The translations under genes were made by a program, and so were the position numbers. The notes beneath the pieces were generated by a model, which worked only from the letters and a program-made list of their open reading frames with translations, did not search any database and was not told the origin of the DNA. From a virus: 28,675 bases of DNA. Positions within the stretch are counted from its first letter, which is position 1. Each line of letters opens with the position of its first letter. The stretch spans positions 1-28,675 of the IMG/VR virus record IMGVR_UViG_3300022924_000028; one strand, given 5' to 3'. Below, in pieces: positions 1-5,359 of this stretch.

Positions 1-27
1 CTGCCGACCTCCGCGGTCGCCTCGTGA
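1..27 (+). CDS. 3' end of an upstream gene (partial)
   Basis: Reading frame 1 runs from the left edge to a TGA at 25-27, giving the C-terminal residues LPTSAVAS. The stop overlaps the GTG of the next gene by four bases (GTGA), the same coupling used by most genes in this window, which is the main reason to believe it. Too little is visible to say what the protein is. Confidence 0.4.
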   Translation: MPTSAVAS

Positions 28-623
28 CCGTCCCCGCCATCTGGCGCGCCGGAGCAATCTGCACCGCCGCCGTCATCCTCACCTCACTCGCGTTCGCCGC
101 ATCCCCCGCCCAGGCCACCGAGACCGCCGAGGTCTACTGGCAGCTCCCCGCCGGCGCCGCTCCGGTGAACGCGCCCGCAGCGCCCGAGGCCGGCATCCGC
201 TACGAGCTCGGCGTCGGCAACGACGGCTGGCCGCAGGCGCTCGGCTCCCGCGATGCGCTCGCCTGCGGCTTCTGGTACCAGGTCGACCGCTACGCGATCG
301 CCGACATCCCCGGACTTATCGCCGACGGAATGCTCATGGCCGGTGAGGACAACGGCAAGGCGATCTCATGGGTCATGGTCTACGCCGGCGACTGCCCGCC
401 CGTCGATGTGCCCGCGCCGCTCCCGCCAGTAGTCGACCAGCCGTCGACCGAGACGCCTTCGGCCACTTCCGAGACCGCCGCTGCGCCCGAACCGACTGAC
501 CGCGAGCTCGCGCACACCGGCTCGAGCAACTCGCCGCTCTGGCTGCTCGCGGCCTTCGGCGGACTCACGACCGCCGGTGCCACGCTTCTCGCCTTCACTC
601 GCCGCCGGGCCACCAACCGATGA
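24..623 (+). CDS. Exported surface protein with LAHTG class E-type sorting signal
   Basis: A 199-residue secreted protein expected to be covalently fixed to the host cell wall. The N-terminus has a charged residue, a hydrophobic stretch (about residues 8-27) and a signal-peptidase site ending AQA at 29-31. The mature core (about 35-125) has two cysteines (81 and 124) and no domain I recognise. A Pro/Thr/Ser/Glu-rich spacer (126-160) leads to LAHTG at 162-166, a hydrophobic segment (171-191) and an RRR tail, the standard layout of a sortase substrate. LAxTG is the motif class E sortases use in high-GC Gram-positives. The GTG start overlaps the previous stop, and the 3' end overlaps the next gene by four bases. 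No sortase is encoded in the window, so a host enzyme would have to process it. A role in lysogenic conversion or in blocking superinfection is inference. Confidence 0.8.
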   Translation: MTVPAIWRAGAICTAAVILTSLAFAASPAQATETAEVYWQLPAGAAPVNAPAAPEAGIRYELGVGNDGWPQALGSRDALACGFWYQVDRYAIADIPGLIADGMLMAGEDNGKAISWVMVYAGDCPPVDVPAPLPPVVDQPSTETPSATSETAAAPEPTDRELAHTGSSNSPLWLLAAFGGLTTAGATLLAFTRRRATNR

Positions 624-883
624 ACTACGTCATCCGCCGACCGGACCTCACCGACTACGTGGTGACCGCTGCATTCGCTGTCGCGACCATCATCGCCGCG
701 GCGAACCTGCCCGCCGTGCTCGCCGCCATGATCCTCGTCAACTCGATCTTCATCCTCGCCGGCCGCATCAACCAGCTACGCGCACGCAGCCGAGCCTTCC
801 GCGCGATCGGCGCCATCGAACACCTACCCATCGGAGTCACCGCCGTGGCCCTCGTCATCCCCACCCGTGAGCCCGCGCTGTGA
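620..883 (+). CDS. Small integral membrane protein
   Basis: An 87-residue protein with two or three hydrophobic segments (about residues 13-44, with a short break, and 68-82) and a basic stretch between them (RINQLRARSRAFR). It starts with the ATG of an ATGA overlap with the surface-protein gene and ends in a GTGA overlap with the next gene, so it is translated from the same message. I do not recognise a family. The overall character (short, hydrophobic, basic loop) is that of phage membrane proteins placed beside lysogeny genes, some of which exclude other phages, but nothing in the sequence proves this. Confidence 0.7.
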   Translation: MNYVIRRPDLTDYVVTAAFAVATIIAAANLPAVLAAMILVNSIFILAGRINQLRARSRAFRAIGAIEHLPIGVTAVALVIPTREPAL

Positions 884-1131
884 GCGCCGCCCGCCACCTG
901 AACCCCACGGCGCCGGCCGTGGACGGCATCGGAGGCGTGCTCTCGGTCACGCCCGAGATGCCACCGCGCGCGGAGGTCGTCCCCCCGACCTCCGCGCCAC
1001 TCTTCCTCCCGCCCGCATGCTCCGGCTGCGGGCTCTCAATCGCCAACGACTCGCCCACCGGACCGCGCGTCTGCCGAACCCCTTGGTGCGACTTCTTCAC
1101 CGGTACCCCACCCGAGAGCAGCGACCGGTGA
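880..1131 (+). CDS. Small protein with four-cysteine zinc-finger-like motif
   Basis: An 83-residue protein with an unstructured, Pro/Ala-rich N-terminal half. The C-terminal half has two cysteine pairs (CSGC, and later CRTPWC) spaced like a small zinc ribbon. GTG start and GTG of the following gene both lie in 4-base overlaps. Short proteins with this kind of cysteine pairing are common in actinophages and generally uncharacterised. Zinc binding is inferred from spacing only. Confidence 0.65.
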   Translation: MSAARHLNPTAPAVDGIGGVLSVTPEMPPRAEVVPPTSAPLFLPPACSGCGLSIANDSPTGPRVCRTPWCDFFTGTPPESSDR

Positions 1132-1292
1132 GCGCCGATCAGATCTTCGCTGGCGTCGCGGTCGTCATGGTGATCGCGGTCCTGATCCTCGCCGCCCTGG
1201 CGATCCTCGCGGCGATCGACATCCACCGCGTCAAGCGCCCCCGCTACCGCCGCACCTCCCCGCTCGCTCCCGCTGAACCGACAGAACGGTGA
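1128..1292 (+). CDS. 54-residue single-span membrane protein
   Basis: Starts at the GTG overlapping the previous TGA and ends in a GTGA overlap with the antirepressor gene. After a short polar N-terminus (MSADQ) a very hydrophobic stretch of about 25 residues (rich in Val, Ile, Leu and Ala) forms one membrane span. It is followed by a strongly basic cytoplasmic-type tail (HRVKRPRYRR). A longer ORF in the same frame begins upstream at 867, but that part overlaps the 880-1131 gene and has shadow-like Arg/Pro-rich composition, so I place the start at 1128. The function is unknown. Confidence 0.6.
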   Translation: MSADQIFAGVAVVMVIAVLILAALAILAAIDIHRVKRPRYRRTSPLAPAEPTER

Positions 1293-1993
1293 CCACCATG
1301 GTGCGCCCCGCAATCGTCCCCTTCCGCTGGACAGGCCACGGCCTCGACCTGCACGCCTACCTCGACCCCTCCGGGCCCCTGTTCTACGCCGAGGACGTGT
1401 GCCGTGCGCTGCGCATCGACGTCCCGTACACGTACAACCACCGCACCGGGCGCCTCGACTACGAGTGGCCCGCCGGCGTCGCCGTCTTCGAGGACGTCCT
1501 CAAGGACGGCGTGCACGTCCCGCTTTACCGCGTCGAGATCGTCGCCCGTCTCGGCGAACTGAACAGCGAGTTCCTCACCTGGTTCGAGACCGTCGCCGCA
1601 TCCCTCACCGGCGACGACCTCGCCCGCGCGATCGACACCACCACCGGTGTCGAGCTCAGCCCGCACCAGGTCGTCAGCTACACCGCCTCCCGCGCCGCCG
1701 CGATCCTCACCAAAGACCCGAGCCTCACCTTCCGCCGCGACGAGCTCTTCACCGCCATGCACCTGCGCCTCGAGTGGATCCACCGCATGAACAACATCTG
1801 GATCCCGACGAGCAACGCCCTCCGCGCCGGCTACCTCGTCCGCCAGCCCGTCTACATCGCCGGTATCAAGAGCACCTACCCGCAGATCCGCATCACCCAC
1901 GACGGGCTCCACCGCCTGCACGCGCTGCTCGGCGGCACCGCACCCCTCGACACCACCCCCGACAGCCCCCTCACCCTCGTGGAGCCCTCATGA
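1289..1993 (+). CDS. Phage antirepressor-like protein (Bro-N plus KilAC-type domains)
   Basis: A 234-residue protein. Residues 15-100 resemble a Bro-N domain, including the hallmark run in which a phenylalanine/tyrosine precedes a DVCRALRI helix (32-43). Residues 120-215 resemble the KilAC DNA-binding domain, with a helix-turn-helix-like stretch (133-160), a turn giving way to GYLV (181-184), and a final PQIRITHDGLHRLHALL segment (199-213). Proteins of this type (P1 Ant, BRO and KilA-C families) bind DNA or a phage repressor and promote lytic growth. The start is the GTG overlapping the previous gene; an ATG three codons in is an alternative. It is coupled at its 3' end to another tiny membrane protein. 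That the protein relieves repression in this phage is inference from the family. Confidence 0.7.
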   Translation: MTTMVRPAIVPFRWTGHGLDLHAYLDPSGPLFYAEDVCRALRIDVPYTYNHRTGRLDYEWPAGVAVFEDVLKDGVHVPLYRVEIVARLGELNSEFLTWFETVAASLTGDDLARAIDTTTGVELSPHQVVSYTASRAAAILTKDPSLTFRRDELFTAMHLRLEWIHRMNNIWIPTSNALRAGYLVRQPVYIAGIKSTYPQIRITHDGLHRLHALLGGTAPLDTTPDSPLTLVEPS

Positions 1994-2166
1994 TCCGCAC
2001 CCTCGTCCGCGCCATCCTCGCCACAGCCGTCATCCTGCTGGCACTCGTCGCCGTCGCAGCCATCGAAGGCGGACACGAGTCCGCCCCGATGCTGCTCGCC
2101 GCCGCGCTCATCGTCATCTGGCCGGTGACCGTCGCACTGATGCGTCGACGCACGCTCTCGCGCTGA
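1990..2166 (+). CDS. 58-residue membrane protein with two spans
   Basis: Begins at the ATG in an ATGA overlap with the antirepressor gene. It has two hydrophobic stretches (about residues 6-25 and 33-50) joined by a short acidic loop (EGGHES) and ends in a basic RRRTLSR tail, so both termini probably face the cytoplasm. The stop codon shares one base with an ATG at 2166. Its family is not known. It is one of three very small membrane proteins in the first 2.2 kb. Confidence 0.6.
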   Translation: MIRTLVRAILATAVILLALVAVAAIEGGHESAPMLLAAALIVIWPVTVALMRRRTLSR

Positions 2167-2882
2167 TGCCACCGCGGCCGAGCGACAGCCCGATCATCTC
2201 CCTCGAGCGCCAGCTCGAGCTGGCGCTCGGCGCCACACCTCGCGAAACAACCCCCGCCACTCTTCGCCCCCATGAACCCGAAGGTCACGACATGCTCATC
2301 GAACCGCTCTCCTCGAGCAGCGCCCTCGCGCCCAAGCCCCGGCCCTCGAAACCACTCACCGTCGAACCGGTCGTCGAAGTAGACGAACAGGGCGACACCG
2401 TCTCGGCCGACGCTCCGCAGCCCGCCACCGCCCCAGACGTCACGCCGGCGGACGAGCACGACGCGATGACCGACAAGCAGAAGCGAACACACTACTCCGG
2501 CGGATGCCGCGAACAGCCCTGCCGAGACGCGATCGCCAAAGCAGCACGCGACCGCAAAGCACAGCGAACAGCAGAGGCAACCGCGGCCGCGACCGCAGAG
2601 GACACTCCCTCCACGCCCGACGACCTCCCGTCCGCCGTCAACCAGGACGAGCCCTACACCCACCACGCCGACACCGAGCAGCAGCTGCACACCGAGATCG
2701 CAGAGCTCAAGCGCCTCGCCGTAGACCGCGCCAACACCATCGTCCGCCTACAGACCGAAGTAGTCGAACACATGGCGCGGGTGCGCGAGCTGACCGATCA
2801 GGCGTCAGCGGCGCCCACAGCAGAGCCCGTCACCTTCTGCGCTCCCGGCGTCACCGTCACCGTCACGATCGAGAGCCGCTAG
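2166..2882 (+). CDS. Cys-motif protein with C-terminal coiled coil
   Basis: Up to 238 residues. Residues 108-135 carry a motif (HYSGGCREQPCRDAIAKA, then Arg/Lys-rich) that recurs in many actinophage proteins and also in the gene at 4372. About 168-215 is a charged heptad-like coiled coil (EQQLHTEIAELKRLAVDRA and onward), followed by a short beta-rich tail with one Cys. The first ATG shares a base with the previous stop. A second in-frame ATG at 2292 (residue 43) has a better Shine-Dalgarno-like GAAGG just upstream, so the protein may really be 196 residues; the first 125 bases would then be a leader containing the 26-bp palindrome at 2204-2229. The function is unknown; it sits directly before the replication initiator. 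Confidence 0.65.
   Translation: MPPRPSDSPIISLERQLELALGATPRETTPATLRPHEPEGHDMLIEPLSSSSALAPKPRPSKPLTVEPVVEVDEQGDTVSADAPQPATAPDVTPADEHDAMTDKQKRTHYSGGCREQPCRDAIAKAARDRKAQRTAEATAAATAEDTPSTPDDLPSAVNQDEPYTHHADTEQQLHTEIAELKRLAVDRANTIVRLQTEVVEHMARVRELTDQASAAPTAEPVTFCAPGVTVTVTIESR
2204..2229. repeat. Perfect 26-bp palindrome
   Basis: The left arm CGAGCGCCAGCTC (2204-2216) is followed directly by its exact reverse complement (2217-2229), with no spacer and no mismatch. It lies 38 bases after the first possible start of the Cys-motif gene, or about 63 bases before the alternative start at 2292. If translated it encodes part of SLERQLELALG. It could be an operator, a site for one of the HTH proteins, or an RNA hairpin. 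Confidence 0.6.
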
Positions 2883-2886
2883 AACC

Positions 2887-3663
2887 ATGCCTGTCGCAAC
2901 ACCCGAGGAACACCGCGGCTTCGCGCAGATGCCCGTCTGGCTGCAGCGCAGCACAACGGTCAGCGGCCCCGCCAAGCTCACGTACCTCGCCCTGTCGTCC
3001 CGCGCCGACGAGAACGGGGAGTGCTACCCCTCCCACGAGCTGATCGCAACAGAGGCGTCCTGCAGCGTCGCCACAGTGAAGCGTGTGCTCGAGGATCTCA
3101 AGGCCCTCGGGGTCGTGTCTTGGACGAAACGTCCCCGCAAGGACGGCACCGGCCAGAGCAGCAACCTCTACAAGATCAGCATCAGCAAGGCTGTGGATAA
3201 CTCCTCGAATGCGGTAGCTCACAGTGAGCTACCCGGCCTCGAAACACCCGCTCGGGTAGCTCAGGGTGAGCTGGGGGGTAGCTCACACAGAGCTACGAAG
3301 AAGAACCATTTAACTAAAGACTTAAGCGCGTCATCAGTCCTTCTCGGAACTCACGTAACTGAGGCTGTGGATAACTCCAGCGACGATGACCGAAATTCTT
3401 CTCGCCCCACCCCGGCGAAGATCCGTCACCACAAGGCCGGCATCGACTGGGCCGTCGTCCTGGTCCGTGCCCCCGCCTTCACCTACTTCGCCCCCGACGA
3501 CCTGCACACCATCGGCGCCGAAATCCTCCGCAGGGCGAAGACCACCGTCGTCGACGAGACCGCGTACGTCGGCTATGCCCTCGAGCAGAACCCCTTCGAG
3601 TGGCAGAAGGCAGCGCACGACCTCGACGCCTCCCGCGCCAGCCAGGGAGGGAACCCGTTTTGA
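2887..3663 (+). CDS. Winged-helix replication initiator protein (origin-containing gene)
   Basis: A 258-residue protein of the phage replication-initiator type with an N-terminal helix-turn-helix domain. Residues 27-100 form the winged helix: Lys-Leu-Thr-Tyr helix, the recurring GECYPSHELIA entry, recognition helix SVATVKRVLEDLKALG (60-75), then a wing ending in NLYKI. Residues 100-165 are a polar, low-complexity linker whose DNA carries the candidate origin (3192-3374). Residues 170-245 are a second folded part with no motif I recognise. Initiators with this layout (lambda O, and many Gram-positive phage helix-turn-helix or DnaD-type proteins) bind iterons inside their own gene and recruit the helicase. 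The ATG is four bases after the previous stop. A nuclease gene follows with a small overlap. Confidence 0.75.
   Translation: MPVATPEEHRGFAQMPVWLQRSTTVSGPAKLTYLALSSRADENGECYPSHELIATEASCSVATVKRVLEDLKALGVVSWTKRPRKDGTGQSSNLYKISISKAVDNSSNAVAHSELPGLETPARVAQGELGGSSHRATKKNHLTKDLSASSVLLGTHVTEAVDNSSDDDRNSSRPTPAKIRHHKAGIDWAVVLVRAPAFTYFAPDDLHTIGAEILRRAKTTVVDETAYVGYALEQNPFEWQKAAHDLDASRASQGGNPF
3192..3374 (+). other. Candidate phage replication origin inside the initiator gene
   Basis: Two exact DnaA boxes (TGTGGATAA, the complement of TTATCCACA) lie at 3192-3200 and 3366-3374. Between them are three inverted-repeat elements built on GTAGCTC/GAGCTAC (3213-3233, 3255-3275, 3278-3296). These are followed by the most AT-rich stretch seen here (about 3297-3360, including ATTTAACTAAAGACTTAA), a plausible unwinding element. 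This matches the origin plan in which iterons sit in the linker-coding part of the initiator gene. That it functions as an origin is inference. Confidence 0.7.
3213..3296. repeat. Three inverted-repeat iterons
   Basis: Element 1 (3213-3233) is GGTAGCTCAC, one base, then its exact reverse complement. Element 2 (3255-3275) keeps AGCTCA-GGG-TGAGCT as a core with degenerate flanks. Element 3 (3278-3296) is GTAGCTC, five bases, GAGCTAC. GGTAGCTCACA occurs identically at 3213-3223 and 3277-3287. The centre-to-centre distances are about 42 and 22 bases, i.e. roughly four and two helical turns, so the sites would face the same side of the DNA. They probably bind the initiator encoded by this gene. 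Confidence 0.7.
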
Positions 3664-4037
3664 ACGACATCGGACCCGCCTCCATCACCGCCGCCGAGTA
3701 CCACGCCCTGCAGTCCAGCCAGATGAGCGAAGAGCAGCTGCAGCGCATCGTCACCGTCACCGCGAACCGACTCGGCTGGTTGGTCTACCACACCCACGAC
3801 TCCCGCCGATCGCAGGCCGGCTACCCCGACCTGCACCTGGTCCACGCCGGCCACGGCCTCTCGCTGTTCCGCGAGCTCAAGTCGATGAAGGGCAAGACCA
3901 GCAAGGCGCAGGACGAATGGATCGCCGCCCTCAACGAGACCGGCCAGTCCGCCACCGTCTGGCGCCCCATCGACTGGTTCGACGGCACCATCAGCGCCGA
4001 GCTCGACCGCGGCCCCCACCTCCGGTCCGCCCGATGA
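3660..4037 (+). CDS. VRR-NUC domain nuclease
   Basis: A 125-residue nuclease of the VRR-NUC branch of the PD-(D/E)XK superfamily, stand-alone as usual in phages. The catalytic signature is visible: GYPDL at 54-58, then a beta strand ending ELK (72-74), and the KTSKAQDEW helix (79-87). Such enzymes cut branched DNA, and phage examples have been shown or proposed to act as Holliday-junction resolvases. No ATG or GTG fits; the TTG at 3660 overlaps the initiator stop by four bases and is preceded at 10 bases by AGGGAGGG, a strong Shine-Dalgarno, so I use it. The 3' end overlaps the next gene by four bases. It likely processes replication or recombination intermediates before packaging. Confidence 0.85.
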   Translation: MNDIGPASITAAEYHALQSSQMSEEQLQRIVTVTANRLGWLVYHTHDSRRSQAGYPDLHLVHAGHGLSLFRELKSMKGKTSKAQDEWIAALNETGQSATVWRPIDWFDGTISAELDRGPHLRSAR

Positions 4038-4375
4038 GCGCCCGCGACATCTGCGGGAAGATCACCGCCAACGGCACCCCGTGCCCCTCGCGCCCCCGTC
4101 ACGTCGGCTCCTGCTTCCGCACCCCCACCGTCGTCGAGGTGATCGACCTCGAGGCGGAGAACCTGCGCCCCGCCCGCCGCGAGGAACAGATCCGGATCCG
4201 CTTCGGCATGTCCACCGCCCGCTACCAGGGGATCCTCGCCAGCTTCCTCGACACCGACACCGCGCTGCAGCACAACCCGATCCTCGTCAACCGCCTCCGC
4301 GCACGCCGCGACGGGCGAGTACTCGACCGCGCCGCTCGCGCCCACCTCACCGCCCCCAGGAAGGACCAGCCGTGA
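4034..4375 (+). CDS. DUF3263-like protein
   Basis: A 113-residue protein. The middle (about 44-95) matches the DUF3263 pattern known from actinobacteria and their phages: a basic helix, then RFGMSTARYQGILASFLD (57-73), then an ALxHNPILVNRLRARRDGR ending. This stretch looks like a helix-turn-helix, so DNA binding is plausible. The N-terminal 30 residues hold three cysteines (7, 17 and 27) and a histidine (23) in a zinc-finger-like arrangement. Starts at an ATGA overlap with the nuclease gene and is coupled to the next gene by GTGA. The family has no established function. Confidence 0.75.
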   Translation: MSARDICGKITANGTPCPSRPRHVGSCFRTPTVVEVIDLEAENLRPARREEQIRIRFGMSTARYQGILASFLDTDTALQHNPILVNRLRARRDGRVLDRAARAHLTAPRKDQP

Positions 4376-5325
4376 CCGCCCGCGAGATCTGCCCGCCTAC
4401 CCATAAGCACGCCGTCAGCTCCAACTGCTACAACCGTCACCGCTGCGGCTGCGCCCCGTGCCTCGAGGCGATCACCTCCGCCGCCCTCGTCCGCCGCAAG
4501 CAGCAGGCTTTCGGCCGGTACGTCGATCCCTTCGTGCCCGCCGACAAGGTGCGCGCCCGCCTTCTCGAGCTGCGCACCGCCGGCGTCGGCCTCCCCCAGG
4601 TCGCCCGCAACACGGGAGTCAGTCTCTCCGTCATCCGCGGCGTGATGGTGCCCCGCTCCGTCGGCCGGAACCGGCCCGTCAAGACACAGCCTGCGCAGCG
4701 GATCCTCGCTACCAACGCCGAGCGGATCCTCGCCTTCGAACCGAGGATGGAACTGCTCAGCTCCGGCACCAACGTCCCCGCCTTCCCCACGGTGCGCCGC
4801 CTGCAGGCGCTCGTCACCAACGGTTGGTCGATCACCCGCCTCGCCGGCCGCCTCGGCGTAACCCAGCAGAACTTCTCGTTCTTCCTGGCCGCCGACAAGG
4901 TCACTGTCCGCACGCACCTGAGGATCGAAGCCCTCTACGAGGAACTCTGGAACGTGCAGCCAGTCAGCAGCACACCGAACGACCGGATCTCCGTCACCGT
5001 CGCGAAGAAGCACGCGGCCGCCCGCCGCTGGCTCCCGCCCATGGCATGGGACGACATCGACACCGACATCGAACCGCCGCTCGCCGACGTCGACCCGGAC
5101 TACACCGACGACGTGCTCATTGGCATCGCCATGACCGGGGAGGCCGTGCGCCTCACCCGGGCCGAACGTCTCATCGCCCTCACCCGACTGCACGCACGCC
5201 ACCTCACCGACGGGGTGATCGCTGAGCTGCTCCACGTCGACGCCCGCACGGTGCTACGCGATCGCCAGGAGCTCGGCCTGCCCGCCGCCGTCGGCCCCGA
5301 CAAGCAACCGCTCCTCGCGGCATAG
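4372..5325 (+). CDS. Multi-helix-turn-helix DNA-binding protein with Cys motif
   Basis: A 317-residue protein. Residues 10-45 hold the actinophage cysteine motif (CGCAPC at 25-30 followed by an Ala-rich, RRKQQ helix), also present in the gene at 2166. Three later segments look like helix-turn-helix units: GLPQVARNTGVSLSVIRGV (about 74-92), WSITRLAGRLGVTQQNFSFF (about 150-169) and a final DGVIAELLHVDARTVLRDR (about 281-299). Proteins with this series of HTHs are common next to replication genes in actinophages and are usually only called HTH DNA-binding proteins. The GTG start is in a 4-base overlap. A regulatory role on the early region, or a structural role at the origin, is inference. Confidence 0.65.
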   Translation: MTAREICPPTHKHAVSSNCYNRHRCGCAPCLEAITSAALVRRKQQAFGRYVDPFVPADKVRARLLELRTAGVGLPQVARNTGVSLSVIRGVMVPRSVGRNRPVKTQPAQRILATNAERILAFEPRMELLSSGTNVPAFPTVRRLQALVTNGWSITRLAGRLGVTQQNFSFFLAADKVTVRTHLRIEALYEELWNVQPVSSTPNDRISVTVAKKHAAARRWLPPMAWDDIDTDIEPPLADVDPDYTDDVLIGIAMTGEAVRLTRAERLIALTRLHARHLTDGVIAELLHVDARTVLRDRQELGLPAAVGPDKQPLLAA

Positions 5326-5340
5326 ACCCTCCACCCCAAC

Positions 5341-5359
5341 CGAAAGGCACACCATGACC
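5341..5359 (+). promoter_or_regulatory. Ribosome-binding leader shared with 11196-11214
   Basis: CGAAAGGCACACCATGACC occurs identically here and at 11196-11214, each time placing AAAGG eight bases ahead of the ATG of the next gene. The two genes downstream (ParB-like, and terminase-like fragment) are not similar, so the leader was copied or selected on its own. Confidence 0.55.

Noticed and set aside
867-1127. Upstream extension of the 54-residue membrane protein frame
   Set aside because: Overlaps the coupled Cys-motif gene and is Arg/Pro/His-rich, as expected for a shadow frame; the GTG at 1128 fits the coupling pattern.
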